A stretch of 64,000 nucleotides of DNA from positions 237,646 to 301,645 of the forward strand of contig NZ_LMOO01000005.1 in the NCBI RefSeq assembly GCF_001424195.1, in the 5' to 3' direction. The position numbers were made by a program, and so were the translations under genes. This document shows positions 37,878 through 49,857 of this stretch, piece after piece; the stretch's first letter is position 1, and the number at the start of each line of letters is the position of its first letter. Below the pieces are notes generated by a model, which was not told the DNA's origin, did no database searches, and was given only the letters and a program-made list of their open reading frames with translations. The DNA is from Cellulomonas sp. Leaf334. GTDB taxonomy: Bacteria > Actinomycetota > Actinomycetes > Actinomycetales > Cellulomonadaceae.

Positions 37878-39686
37878 TCAGGTCCCGACGGGTCCGGACG
37901 ACCCCTTCCCCGCGGGTGATCCCGGCTTGGTGCCGGCAGCGGCAGTCGTGTCGCCGAGCATCGGTGACACGTCGGCGGCACGCAGCCTGACCTTGACCGC
38001 CTCCACGTCGTCGAGCTCCTGCGCCGCGGCGTCCTCGGCCTCGGCCCGGGCGCGGTACGCCTCGATCTCCGTGCTGCGCGTGTGCGCGTCCCAGCCGAGC
38101 ACGGGGGCGACGAGGTCGGCGATCTCCTCGAGGGCACCCACACCCTTGTCGGCCTGCTCGTAGTTGAGCCGCGTGCGGCTCATCAGCACGTCGTCGAGGT
38201 GCAGCGCGCCCTCGTGGCTGGCGGCGTAGACGATCTCGGCACCGATGTAGGCGTCGGCGTTCTTCAGCGGCTCGGCGAGCGCCGGGTCGGCGTCGACGAG
38301 GTCGATGAGCTCGCCCAGCAGCGACCCGTACCGGTGCAGCAGGTGGTCCATGCGCGGCCGCGTCCAGCCGTACTTCTGGCTGATCGCCCGGGCCTGGCGC
38401 TGGAACACCTGGAGACCTTCGGCGCCGACCAGCGGCAGGTCGTGCGTGATGGACGGCAGGCTGGTGGCGCGGCTGCCGATGGCGAAGTCGACCGCGTCCT
38501 TGGCCATCACGCGGTAGGTGGTGAGCTTGCCGCCCGCGATGACCGTCAGGCCCGGTGCGGGGGAGGCGACCGTGTGCTCGCGCGACACCTTCGCGGAGCT
38601 GGTGCCGGCCTTGACCTGCGGCTGGAGCAGCGGACGCAGTCCCGCCCAGCTGCCGATGATGTCCTCGCGGGTGATCGGCCGGGACAGCACCGCGTTGGCG
38701 TGCTCGATGACGTAGTCGATGTCCGCGCTCGTCGCGACGGGGTGCACCAGCTCCTGCTCCCACGGCGTGTCCGTGGTGCCGATCACCCAGTACCTCGACC
38801 ACGGGATGATGAACAGGACCGACTTCTCGGTCTGCAGGATCAGCCCGGTGTCGCCGGAGATGCGGCTGCGCGGCACGACGATGTGCACGCCCTTGCTGGC
38901 CAGCACGTGCAGCCCGCCCTCGGCCCCCGCGAGCGACTCGGTCTGCTCGGTCCACACACCGGTCGCGTTGATGACGGCGCGCGCCCGGACGTCGATGTGC
39001 TCGCCGGTCTCCAGGTCCACGACCTCGGCGCCGGTGACGGCCCCACCGGTCGTGGTCTGCAGGTCTGCCACCTGGGTGCGGGACGCGGCGTGCGCGCCGT
39101 AGCTGACGGCGGTGCGGATGATCGTCTCGACGAGGCGGGCGTCGTCGACGCTCGCGTCCCAGTACCGGACCGCGCCGATCGCGGCGTCGTGCCGCAGGTC
39201 GGGGAACAGGCGCTCCATGCCCTTGCGGGTCAGGTGCCGGTGGATGGGGAGCGCGCGCCTCGACCCGGTGACCGACGCGAGCGTGTCGTACAGGGCGACG
39301 CCCGCCCCGACGTAGGCCCGTTCCCAGATCCGGTTCTCCAGCGGGTAGAGGAAGCTGACCGGCTTGACCAGGTGCGGTGCCAGCCGGTTGATCAGCAGGT
39401 CGCGTTCGGTGAGGGCCTCGCGGACGAGGTGGAAGTCGAGCATCTGGAGGTAGCGCAGCCCGCCGTGCACCAGCTTGCTGGACCGGCTCGACGTGCCGGA
39501 CGCCCAGTCCTGCGCCTCGACGACCGCCGTGGACAGTCCTCGGCTCACCGCGTCGAGCGCGATCCCGGCGCCGGTGACACCGCCACCGATGACGAGGACG
39601 TCGAGCTCGTTCCCGCGTTCAGCACTCCCGCGCATGGCGTCGAGTGCGTCCTGTCGTGCCTGGGCCGTCAGCGGCGCCGTCCTCAT
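37878..39686 (-). CDS. glpD: Glycerol-3-phosphate dehydrogenase/oxidase
   Basis: Membrane-associated FAD enzyme (602 aa) that oxidises glycerol-3-phosphate to dihydroxyacetone phosphate and passes electrons to quinone. The FAD-binding start is DVLVIGGGVTGAGIALDAVSRGL (near 28), followed by SSRSSKLVHGGLRYLQM, VINATGVWTEQ, LLFIIPWSRYWVIGTTDTPW-like region and GGKLTTYRVMAKDAVDFA. It is first of the glp operon; ATG 39686 follows the divergent control region shared with the SorC-type regulator. Confidence 0.97.
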   Translation of the reverse strand: MRTAPLTAQARQDALDAMRGSAERGNELDVLVIGGGVTGAGIALDAVSRGLSTAVVEAQDWASGTSSRSSKLVHGGLRYLQMLDFHLVREALTERDLLINRLAPHLVKPVSFLYPLENRIWERAYVGAGVALYDTLASVTGSRRALPIHRHLTRKGMERLFPDLRHDAAIGAVRYWDASVDDARLVETIIRTAVSYGAHAASRTQVADLQTTTGGAVTGAEVVDLETGEHIDVRARAVINATGVWTEQTESLAGAEGGLHVLASKGVHIVVPRSRISGDTGLILQTEKSVLFIIPWSRYWVIGTTDTPWEQELVHPVATSADIDYVIEHANAVLSRPITREDIIGSWAGLRPLLQPQVKAGTSSAKVSREHTVASPAPGLTVIAGGKLTTYRVMAKDAVDFAIGSRATSLPSITHDLPLVGAEGLQVFQRQARAISQKYGWTRPRMDHLLHRYGSLLGELIDLVDADPALAEPLKNADAYIGAEIVYAASHEGALHLDDVLMSRTRLNYEQADKGVGALEEIADLVAPVLGWDAHTRSTEIEAYRARAEAEDAAAQELDDVEAVKVRLRAADVSPMLGDTTAAAGTKPGSPAGKGSSGPVGT

Positions 39687-39788
39687 CCGTCGTACCCCCG
39701 GTGGTTCCGTTGTCGCGCTTTGTCCGGCTCGCCCGGTGCGGGCTTGCTCGCTATCGTCGTCACCAGGCGAACGAACGCGCAACCGGGC

Positions 39789-39802
39789 TGCACAAACGTG
39801 CA
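39789..39802. promoter_or_regulatory. Candidate operator in the glpD/regulator divergent region
   Basis: TGCAC-AAAC-GTGCA is an inverted repeat 31 bp before the regulator start and about 100 bp before glpD. The arrangement suits autoregulation and glp control by the SorC-type protein. Confidence 0.5.
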
Positions 39803-39832
39803 AAGGTCGACCGCGGACCGGAGGGGGTCCCG

Positions 39833-40828
39833 ATGTACATCGAACGGGAGCAGGACGTGCTGCGGGCGGCGTCGATGTACTACCTCCAGGACATCAAGAT
39901 GGAGGTCATCGCGCGGCACCTGGGCACCTCCCGCTCGACCGTCTCGCGGCTCATCAAGCGCGCGCGGCAGTCCGGGCTGGTCGAGATCACGCTCCGGCCG
40001 GCGAGCACGCGTGCACCCGGGCTCGGTCGCACGATCGCCGCGGCGTTCGGCATCGACACGTACGTCGTCCCGGTGCCCGACTCCGCCAGCCACATCGAGC
40101 GTCTCGACCAGGTGTCGATCACCGCGGCCAGGCTCCTGTCCTCGTGGTTCGACTCCGACATGGTGCTCGGCGTCGCGTGGGGCACGACGCTCGCGTCCGT
40201 GTCCCGGTACCTGGCGCCCAAGCCGACGCGCGGCTCGGCGGTGGTCCAGCTCAACGGTGCGGCGAACATGCGCACCAGCGGGATCGAGTACGCCAGCGAC
40301 CTGATCTCGACGTTCGGCACCGCGTTCGCCGCGGCCGTGCACCACTTCTCCGTGCCCGCGTTCTTCGACTACCCCGACACGAAGGCCGCCATGTGGCGCG
40401 AGCGCTCGGTCCGCCGCGTGCTCGACATGCAGCGCCGCGCGGACATCGCGGTGTTCTCCGTCGGTGCCGTCGCGGGGGCGGTGCCGTCGCACGTCTACTC
40501 GGCGGGCTACCTCGACGACTCCGACGTGAAGAACCTGCACGACGAGGGCGTCGTCGGCGACGTCTGCACCGTCTTCCTGCGCGCCGACGGGTCCTGGCAG
40601 GACGTGCACCTGAACGAACGGGCCACGGGCCCGACGCCCGTCGAGCTGCAGCGCGTCCCGCGACGGGTCTGCGTGGTGGCCGGGGACAACAAGGTCGCCC
40701 CGCTGCTCGCCGCACTGCGCGCCGGGGTGGTGACGGACCTCGTCGTCGACGAGATCACGGCCACCGGCCTGCTCGACGCAGCCGAGCCGCCCCACCCGCG
40801 GCGCGTGCGCGCACGGGTCTCGGGGTAG
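39833..40828 (+). CDS. SorC/DeoR-type sugar-binding transcriptional regulator
   Basis: A 331-aa regulator. The N-terminal HTH is DIKMEVIARHLGTSRSTVSR (about 20-40); the remaining 270 residues are the SorC sugar-phosphate binding domain with VLGVAWGTTLASVSRYL, FFDYPDTKAAMWRERSV and AGDNKVAPLLAALRAGVVTDLV, whose last part is the phosphate-sugar pocket. GAGGGGGT precedes the ATG. Being divergent from glpD, it is the probable glycerol (glycerol-3-phosphate) sensor of the operon; the ligand is inferred from position only. Confidence 0.92.
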   Translation: MYIEREQDVLRAASMYYLQDIKMEVIARHLGTSRSTVSRLIKRARQSGLVEITLRPASTRAPGLGRTIAAAFGIDTYVVPVPDSASHIERLDQVSITAARLLSSWFDSDMVLGVAWGTTLASVSRYLAPKPTRGSAVVQLNGAANMRTSGIEYASDLISTFGTAFAAAVHHFSVPAFFDYPDTKAAMWRERSVRRVLDMQRRADIAVFSVGAVAGAVPSHVYSAGYLDDSDVKNLHDEGVVGDVCTVFLRADGSWQDVHLNERATGPTPVELQRVPRRVCVVAGDNKVAPLLAALRAGVVTDLVVDEITATGLLDAAEPPHPRRVRARVSG

Positions 40829-40849
40829 CCTCGACGGTGCCACCGCGAG

Positions 40850-40855
40850 TAGCAT
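40850..40855 (+). promoter_or_regulatory. -10 box TAGCAT, leaderless promoter of the toxin-antitoxin pair
   Basis: TAGCAT lies 7 nt before the GTG at 40863; no Shine-Dalgarno sequence is present. Confidence 0.5.
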
Positions 40856-40862
40856 CGCGGGT

Positions 40863-41081
40863 GTGAAGCTGAGTGTGAGCCTGTCCGACAACGATGTCCA
40901 CCTGCTGGACGACTACGTGCGCACCCATGCGGGATCGACGCGTTCCTCTGCCCTCCGCGAGGCGCTGCAGCTCCTGCGAGAGCGTGAGCTGAGCGACCAG
41001 TACGAGCTCGCGTTCGCGGAGTGGGACCAGTCCGCGGACAGCGACCTCTGGGATGCCGTCGCCGGCGACGGCGCTCGGTGA
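40863..41081 (+). CDS. Ribbon-helix-helix antitoxin (MazE-like)
   Basis: A 72-aa protein. The N-terminal MKLSVSLSDNDVHLLDDYVR followed by STRSSALREALQLLRE is a ribbon-helix-helix DNA-binding unit; the acidic C-terminal tail (FAEWDQSADSDLWDAV) is the part expected to wrap around the toxin. The GTG start and the GTGA overlap with the toxin gene are typical of type II modules. It likely represses its own promoter as a toxin complex. Confidence 0.85.
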   Translation: MKLSVSLSDNDVHLLDDYVRTHAGSTRSSALREALQLLRERELSDQYELAFAEWDQSADSDLWDAVAGDGAR

Positions 41082-41425
41082 GCCGCGGAGAGGTCTGGCT
41101 CGTCGACCTCGAGCCGGCGCGAGGGGCGGAGTCGAACAAGGTCCGCCCGGCGGTGATCGTCGGGCACACCGCGTCGGCGAGCAGAGCCTTCGCGAACGGC
41201 CACGGCGTCGTGACGGTCGTACTGCTCACGACCAACACAGACCGGGTGCTCGACTTCCAGGTGCTCGTCGGAGCCGACGTCAGCGGCCTCGACCGGGACT
41301 CGAAGGCACAGGCCGAGCAGGTGCGCAGCATCGACGTCCGCAGGTTCGTGCGCCAGGTCGGGCGCCTCCCGGGACCGACGATGCGCGCCCTCGACGACGC
41401 GCTCCGCCTCCATCTGAGCCTCTGA
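41078..41425 (+). CDS. MazF/PemK family mRNA interferase toxin
   Basis: A 115-aa endoribonuclease toxin. The family start GEVWLVDLEPARGAESNKVRPAVIV is near residue 4-28 (shown in part: RGEVWLVDLEP, NKVRPAVIVGH); the substrate-loop and core are VVTVVLLTTNTDR and SKAQAEQVRSIDVRRF, with the conserved Ser/Asp/Gln pieces. The GTG overlaps the antitoxin stop as GTGA. It ends one base before the convergent carboxylase stop codon. Cleavage specificity cannot be read from the sequence. Confidence 0.9.
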   Translation: MSRGEVWLVDLEPARGAESNKVRPAVIVGHTASASRAFANGHGVVTVVLLTTNTDRVLDFQVLVGADVSGLDRDSKAQAEQVRSIDVRRFVRQVGRLPGPTMRALDDALRLHLSL

Positions 41426-45006
<3,581 letters not shown>

Positions 45007-45010
<4 letters not shown>

Positions 45011-45612
45011 CGGGAGACCACCATGCGCACCGGCGTCGGGTCGAAGCCGTTGCACGGGTTGTTGATCTGCGGGCAGTTGCTGACCACCACCAGCACGTCG
45101 CGCTCGGCGCGCAGGGAGACCGACAGGCCCGGTGCGGAGATCCCGTCGACGATGCCGAGGGCTCCGTCCGGGTCGACCGGCACGTTCATGTACCAGTTGA
45201 TGTTGGACACCAGGTCACGCTTGCCCAGGCCGTACCGCCCGCCCTCGGCGAGGAAGTTCTCCGCGCACGCGTGCTGTGCCCAGGTGTGGTGGCCGTAGCG
45301 GAGGGTGTTCGACTCCTTCGAGCACGCGCCGCCGAGGGTGTCGTGCCGGCCGACCTCGTCGGCGACCACCGTCATCAGCGGTCCGTACTCGCAGTCGCGC
45401 AGGATCGAGCCGGTGGTCAGGAACACGGAGTCCTGGCCCTGGATCGTGTCGGGCGCGCTGTAGCGCAGGGTGGTGTCGGCGGCGTCGAACACCAGGAAGT
45501 CGACGGCCTGGTTGCCGCCGAGGTCGACGATCGTGAGGACGTCGCCCGCGCGCACCACGGCGGACCAGGGGGCTCGGGCAGGGACGACGTCGTCGAGCAG
45601 TGTCTCGGTCAT
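45007..45612 (-). CDS. Urea amidolyase-associated protein UAAP2 (DUF1989; carboxyguanidine deiminase subunit-like)
   Basis: A 201-aa DUF1989 protein with VPARAPWSAVVRAGDVLTIV, DLGGNQAVDFLVF (near 35), GGACSKESNTLRYG and CAENFLAEGGRYGLGKRDLVS, ending in a Cys/Asn-rich stretch NCPQINNPCNGFDPTPV. In characterised systems UAAP1 and UAAP2 (CgdA/CgdB) form a heteromeric deiminase turning carboxyguanidine into allophanate. It is coupled to UAAP1 and to the carboxylase by ATGA overlaps on both sides. Confidence 0.9.
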
Positions 45613-46454
45613 GCGATCCCCCGTGCGGTCAGGTCGTCGTGGGTGTTGACGAAGGCGCGGCGGCCCTCGGGTGTGGCGCTCCAGAGCGGGTCGGTGTCCG
45701 TCGTCGGGGAGCCCGTCCAGGCCAGCACCTCCAGCGGCGTGCTCACGAACTCGCGCGGGTCGAGAGGGTGCGCGGTGTTGGCGACGAGCAGCAGCAGCGG
45801 CACCTCGGCGCGCAGCGTGACCGCGGTGCCCGGTCCGGCGGATCCCTCGAACACCGGGCGGCCGTCGTCGTCGATCCGGACGCCCTGGAAGAACGAGATG
45901 CTCGGCGGGAGGTCGCGTCGGCCCAGGTCGTGCTTGGCCGCCGCGAGCGCGAACAGCTCGCGGCCGGCGGGCGTCGGACCCTGCGCGCTGCCGTCGCCGT
46001 AGCGTTCGTCGTTGCGGGCCCGGGTCGTCGTCCCGTACAGCGCGTCCTGCCGGCCGGACGTGTCGCCGACGATGCTCGCGAGCACCCGCCCCTGGTCGCT
46101 GAGCAGCAGGTGCCCTGCCGTCAGGTAGACCTGCCACTGGACCTTGACCGTGTCCGCCACGTTCAGCCGCTCCCACGGGCGGTCCAGGCGGTAGGCCAGC
46201 AGGTGCGCGCAGGCGTCGCCCGCCAGGTCGGTCAGCCGGACGTGCGTCCCGCGAGCGACCGCGAGGTGCGTGTAGCCGCCGCCCGCGACGACCTCAGCGT
46301 GCACGAGCGTGGCCGGGTCGACCTCGCTCGGCGGCGTGGGGAACGACCGGGCGGGTCGCGTCGGCATCGTGGCGACCGTGCCGACGGCGTCGGCCTCCTG
46401 CGCCCGGGCGTGCTCACGGGCGCCGGCGGTGGTCCCGGTGGTGGTGGCGGTCAT
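45609..46454 (-). CDS. Urea amidolyase-associated protein UAAP1 (DUF1989; carboxyguanidine deiminase subunit-like)
   Basis: A 281-aa DUF1989 protein. After a variable N-terminus the core reads AGGGYTHLAVARGTHVRLTD, LAGDACAHLLAYRLDRPWER, YLTAGHLLLSDQGRVLASIV, SGRQDALYGTT and PPSISFFQGVRIDDDGRPVF. It is first gene of the UAAP1-UAAP2-carboxylase operon, downstream of a 20-bp inverted repeat (46466-46485). It is the probable partner of UAAP2 in a deiminase; this is known for homologues and inferred here. Confidence 0.9.
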   Translation of the reverse strand: MTATTTGTTAGAREHARAQEADAVGTVATMPTRPARSFPTPPSEVDPATLVHAEVVAGGGYTHLAVARGTHVRLTDLAGDACAHLLAYRLDRPWERLNVADTVKVQWQVYLTAGHLLLSDQGRVLASIVGDTSGRQDALYGTTTRARNDERYGDGSAQGPTPAGRELFALAAAKHDLGRRDLPPSISFFQGVRIDDDGRPVFEGSAGPGTAVTLRAEVPLLLLVANTAHPLDPREFVSTPLEVLAWTGSPTTDTDPLWSATPEGRRAFVNTHDDLTARGIA

Positions 46455-46465
46455 CGCGTCCTCGA

Positions 46466-46485
46466 TTTCTGTCGACTGACAGAAA
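46466..46485. promoter_or_regulatory. Operator, UAAP/carboxylase promoter copy
   Basis: The perfect inverted repeat TTTCTGTC-GACT-GACAGAAA lies 12 bp before the UAAP1 start. A close copy with the same 4-nt spacer precedes the symporter gene (47553-47572). The TetR gene between them is the likely binder. Confidence 0.75.
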
Positions 46486-46552
46486 CAGCCTCACGCCCGG
46501 ACGTTTCGGCGACGGTCACCGCCAGGTAAACCTCCTGTTACGCCGCCCGGTG

Positions 46553-46657
46553 CGTCCGCACTCCGGCGGGCTCCGACCCGCCCGACTGCGGACGATGGCG
46601 ATGAGGAGCGGGTTGCGTCCGCACTCCGGTGGGTTCCGACCGGCACGAGTGCGGACG
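46553..46657. repeat. Two tandem 42-bp hairpin modules
   Basis: Copy 1 (46553-46594) and copy 2 (46616-46657) both run CGTCCGCACTCCGG to GCGGACG. The outer arms of copy 2 are an 11-bp perfect stem CGTCCGCACTC/GAGTGCGGACG; copy 1 has one mismatch. The 21-bp spacer is ATGGCGATGAGGAGCGGGTTG. It lies in the divergent gap between UAAP1 and tetR and looks like a REP-type or terminator-like intergenic element. Confidence 0.75.
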
Positions 46658-46729
46658 TCCGCGGGATCGAGCGTCCGGGCGACACGAGGTGTGGACGTCG
46701 TGCGGAGGGGAGGGTTGTGGGGGCGGTGG

Positions 46730-46735
46730 TAGCGT
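46730..46735 (+). promoter_or_regulatory. -10 box TAGCGT of the tetR gene
   Basis: TAGCGT is 9 nt before the ATG at 46745; it implies a leader of only a few nt. Confidence 0.5.
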
Positions 46736-46744
46736 CGGCTCGCC

Positions 46745-47386
46745 ATGGCACGCAGACCCGGTCGACCGCGCGCGAGCGGCGACCCCGACGGTGAGCGCGA
46801 CACCCGTCGCGACGTGCTCGACGCCGCCGCCGCCCTGTTCTGCACCGTCGGCTTCACCTCGACCAGCACCCGTGCCGTCGCCGACGCGGCGGGCGTCCGG
46901 CAGGCGTCGATCTACCACCACTTCGCCGGCAAGGACGCGATCCTGCTGGAGCTGTTGCTCGGCACGGTCCGACCGTCGCTCGAGCTGGCCGACGCCCTCG
47001 CGGCCGGCACCGAGCCCGCCGCCGCGCGCCTGTGGACCCTCGTGCACGCCGACGTCGGCCTGCTCTGCGCAGGGCCGGTGAACCTGGGCGTGCTCTACAT
47101 GCTCCCGGAGGTGGCCGGGGAGCAGTTCGCCGAGTTCCACGCGCTGCGCTCACGCCTGCGTGCCCGGTACAGCGAGCTCGCATCAGCCGCCGACGACGGT
47201 GGCGACGACCGCGGCGAGCTGGCCCTCGGCCTCGTCGAGTCGGTGATCCTGCGCCGACGGGACACCCCGGACCTCGACGTCGCCGCCGTGCAGGACGCCG
47301 TGGCGGACGGGGTGCTCCGGCTCGTCGGCTGCACCCCCGCCGAGATCGCGCTCGCCCGCGCGGTCCCGGTCACGCTCACGGTCTGA
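46745..47386 (+). CDS. TetR family regulator of the UAAP/carboxylase/symporter regulon
   Basis: A 213-aa repressor. The HTH is RDVLDAAAALFCTVGFTST then TRAVADAAGVRQASIYHHFA (about 22-62); the C-terminal domain is helical. It is divergent from UAAP1 and codirectional with the symporter gene, and the same inverted repeat flanks it on both sides at the two target promoters, so it is the obvious regulator. The ligand would be guanidine, urea or a related compound, which is inference. The repeat is not seen at its own promoter. Confidence 0.88.
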   Translation: MARRPGRPRASGDPDGERDTRRDVLDAAAALFCTVGFTSTSTRAVADAAGVRQASIYHHFAGKDAILLELLLGTVRPSLELADALAAGTEPAAARLWTLVHADVGLLCAGPVNLGVLYMLPEVAGEQFAEFHALRSRLRARYSELASAADDGGDDRGELALGLVESVILRRRDTPDLDVAAVQDAVADGVLRLVGCTPAEIALARAVPVTLTV

Positions 47387-47552
47387 CGCACCCGACCGTC
47401 GCGACCGCCCTGACCCCCCGACGAACCCGACACGGGGACCGGGGAGCGGGTACGGCGGCCTGACGCGCGCGCGTACGCGAGTGCTGCGGTCGTCGATTTA
47501 ACACAAGCGTTTCTTGGGCGCATCGGGCCGGACACAGGGCGGGTGGTCAATG

Positions 47553-47572
47553 AACCTGTCGGACGACAGAAA
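47553..47572. promoter_or_regulatory. Operator, symporter promoter copy
   Basis: AACCTGTC-GGAC-GACAGAAA: the right half is identical to the UAAP1 operator and the left half matches 6 of 8, with the same spacer length. It is centred about 68 bp before the symporter start and rules out translation from the upstream ATG codons. Confidence 0.65.
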
Positions 47573-47630
47573 CTCTGCCGGCCGGTTCGTCGAACCCCCC
47601 AGACCTGTCTGCCGTCCCCTCGGAGCCCCC

Positions 47631-49148
47631 ATGATCATCGCCGGAGTCGGTCTCTCCGTCCTCGCCGTCGTCCTCGTCGGCATCGTCGTCGCGCGCAAGG
47701 TCGACGGTGACAGCGCCAACTACCTCGTCGCGGGCCGGCGCCTGGGGGTGCCGCTCGTCGCGGCGTCCCTCATGGCCGCCGCCGTCGACTCGAACGCCAC
47801 GGTCGGGAACACCGACCTCACGTCCTCGTTCGGCTTCTGGGCCGGGGCGTCGCTCGCGCTCGGCCTCGCCATCTGCCTGCTGCTCACCGGCCTCTTCCTG
47901 GCCAAGCCCATGAACCGGATGAAGCTCTTCACGCTCGCGGACTTCTACCGGCTCCGCTACGGCCGCGGGGTCGAGGTGGCGTCGTCGGTGTTCATGATCT
48001 TCGCGTTCGCCATCCTCATGGCCGGGAACCTGGTGGCCTGCGGGTACCTGCTGGAGCGGTTCCTCGGTCTGGACTACACGATCGGCGTCCTCGTCGCGGT
48101 CGGCCTGGTCCTCGTCTACACCATCGGCGGCGGCATGTTCTCCGACGCCTACACGGCGGCCATCCAGATCGTCATCACCATCGTCGCGACGGTCTGCCTC
48201 GTCGTCTGGTTCGGCACCACGTACGGGTTCGAGGTCGCCCCGGGCATGGGACCGTTCGACTTCGAGCAGCTCACGCAGACCAGCGCGGGCGCCCCCATCA
48301 ACTGGGCGACCCTGGTCGCGCTCGGCATCGGCGACATCGTGGCCATCGACTTCATGCAGCGGATCTTCGCCGCCCGAAGCCCCGAGACCGCGCAGAAGTC
48401 CTGCTTCACCGGTGCCGCCGGCACCGCGATCATCGGTATCGCGTTCGCGATGGTCGCCCTCGGCGCGTCGTCGGTGTTGGGCCTGACCACGGAGAACGGG
48501 CCGATCCTGTTCCAGCTCCTCGACGGCTACGCACCGTCCGGGCTCACGGTCCTGGTCCTGTCCGGCATCGTCGCGGCGTCGTTCTCGACCGCGTCGGGCG
48601 CGATCCTCGCGACGTCCGCCGTCGCGGTCCGGAACATCTTCGGCGTCCGCCGGGTCGTCTCCGTCAAGGAGGAGGGCGTCCGCGACCCGCTCCTGCTGTG
48701 GACCCGCGTGGCGATGATCCCGATCGTCGTGCTCGGGGTCTCGGTGGCGCTCAAGGTCGCCCAGACCGGCATCCTCCTGACGCTCGCCTTCGACCTCATG
48801 CTCGCCGGGCTGCTCGTGCCGTTCATCCTCGGGCTGTTCTGGAAGCGCGGCGGGACCCGCGCGGCCGTCGCGGCGCTCGTCGTCGGCGTCACCGTCCGGC
48901 TCGTGCTCTTCGTCCTGACACCCACCGTCTACGGCGTGCCCAACGACGTCTGGTACATCCCGAACGACCTGATCGACGCGTCGTTCGACGGCTGGCCGAC
49001 GTTCTGGGGGTTCGGCGCCTCGCTGCTCGCCTACCTGGTCGCCGCCGCGGTGTGGCCGCGCACCGTGACCGAGGAGGCCTGGGCGATCGCCGACGGGATG
49101 CCCGACGAGACCGTCCCGGCACCCCGGGAGGCCGAGCCTGCCGTCTGA
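47631..49148 (+). CDS. Sodium:solute symporter family transporter
   Basis: A 505-aa member of the SSS family with about 13 hydrophobic segments. MIIAGVGLSVLAVVLVGIVV starts helix 1; DGDSANYLVAGRRLGVPLVAASLMAAAVDSNATVG gives the sodium-site region (quoted in part: NYLVAGRRLG, AVDSNATVG); FYRLRYGRGVEVASS and ASFSTASGAILATSAVAVRN follow. The start at 47631 has CGGAG 5 nt upstream and lies clear of the operator. It probably imports the substrate of the UAAP/carboxylase operon (guanidine, urea or allantoin-like), inferred from the shared operator. Confidence 0.92.
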   Translation: MIIAGVGLSVLAVVLVGIVVARKVDGDSANYLVAGRRLGVPLVAASLMAAAVDSNATVGNTDLTSSFGFWAGASLALGLAICLLLTGLFLAKPMNRMKLFTLADFYRLRYGRGVEVASSVFMIFAFAILMAGNLVACGYLLERFLGLDYTIGVLVAVGLVLVYTIGGGMFSDAYTAAIQIVITIVATVCLVVWFGTTYGFEVAPGMGPFDFEQLTQTSAGAPINWATLVALGIGDIVAIDFMQRIFAARSPETAQKSCFTGAAGTAIIGIAFAMVALGASSVLGLTTENGPILFQLLDGYAPSGLTVLVLSGIVAASFSTASGAILATSAVAVRNIFGVRRVVSVKEEGVRDPLLLWTRVAMIPIVVLGVSVALKVAQTGILLTLAFDLMLAGLLVPFILGLFWKRGGTRAAVAALVVGVTVRLVLFVLTPTVYGVPNDVWYIPNDLIDASFDGWPTFWGFGASLLAYLVAAAVWPRTVTEEAWAIADGMPDETVPAPREAEPAV

Positions 49149-49158
49149 CCGACCGAGG

Positions 49159-49196
49159 AACACCGCGCCGTCCGCCTCGGCGGACGGCGCGGTGTT
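49159..49196 (+). terminator. Strong terminator after the symporter gene
   Basis: An 18-bp perfect stem (49159-49176 and 49179-49196) with a 2-nt apex starts 10 nt after the stop codon and ends just before the GDSL gene. Confidence 0.85.
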
Positions 49197-49206
49197 GACT
49201 GTCCGG

Positions 49207-49857
49207 ATGCCGACGCGCCTGACGGTCCTGTTCTTCGGCGACTCGTTCGTGGCCGGTGTGGGTGACCCGACCGGCCTCGGCTGGACGGGCCGCCTCGCCG
49301 CAGGACCACGTCCGCCAGGGCTCGACCTGACCGTCTACCCGCTCGGCGTCCGTCGGGACACGTCCGCCGACGTGCTCGCCCGGTGGGAGCCGGAGACGTC
49401 CGCCCGGCTCCCCGACACCGGGGCCACCGGTCTGGTGCTCGCCCTCGGTGTGAACGACGCGACCGACGACGACCTCGGTGGCTCGCGCGTCGCAGCGGCG
49501 GACACCGTCGGGAACCTGCGGGCCGTCCTGACGCGCGCGTCGTCACTCGGGCTCGCCACGCTCGTCGTCGGCCCGCCGCCGATCGCGGACCCGCGCACCA
49601 ACGACCGCATCGTCGAGCTCGACGCCCTGCTCGCCGACGAGGCGCGCGCCCACCAGGTCCCCGTCGTGCCGGTCGTGCACGACCTCCTGGCCGACGAGGC
49701 GTGGATGTCGGAGGTCCGCGCCGGCGACGGGGCGCACCCGGGCGCCCACGGGTACGCGGCGCTCGCGGCCCTCGTGCGGCCGCGGTGGGAGACGTGGCTC
49801 GACGGCGGCATCTCGGCGACCGGGCTGCTCCTCGGCCGTCCGCGCACCCGCCAGTAG
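49207..49857 (+). CDS. GDSL/SGNH-type esterase or lipase
   Basis: A 216-aa SGNH hydrolase. Block I is LTVLFFGDSFVAGVGD (Ser near 14), block III LALGVNDATDD (Asn), and block V AGDGAHPGAHGYAALA with the catalytic Asp-x-x-His replaced in spacing by GDGAHP. No signal peptide, so it is probably cytoplasmic. The ATG at 49207 is used; it lies directly behind the symporter terminator and nine bases upstream of argA, with which it may be partly cotranscribed. Confidence 0.88.
   Translation: MPTRLTVLFFGDSFVAGVGDPTGLGWTGRLAAGPRPPGLDLTVYPLGVRRDTSADVLARWEPETSARLPDTGATGLVLALGVNDATDDDLGGSRVAAADTVGNLRAVLTRASSLGLATLVVGPPPIADPRTNDRIVELDALLADEARAHQVPVVPVVHDLLADEAWMSEVRAGDGAHPGAHGYAALAALVRPRWETWLDGGISATGLLLGRPRTRQ

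Noticed and set aside
46455..47630. Guanidine-I (ykkC) riboswitch expected near UAAP/carboxylase genes
   Set aside because: I looked for the conserved ykkC core in both gaps and saw none; the shared TetR-type inverted repeat explains regulation better.
47514..47630. Start of the symporter at an upstream in-frame ATG (47514 or 47550)
   Set aside because: The extension is not helix-like, crosses the operator, and the ATG at 47631 has a ribosome site and begins the first membrane helix.
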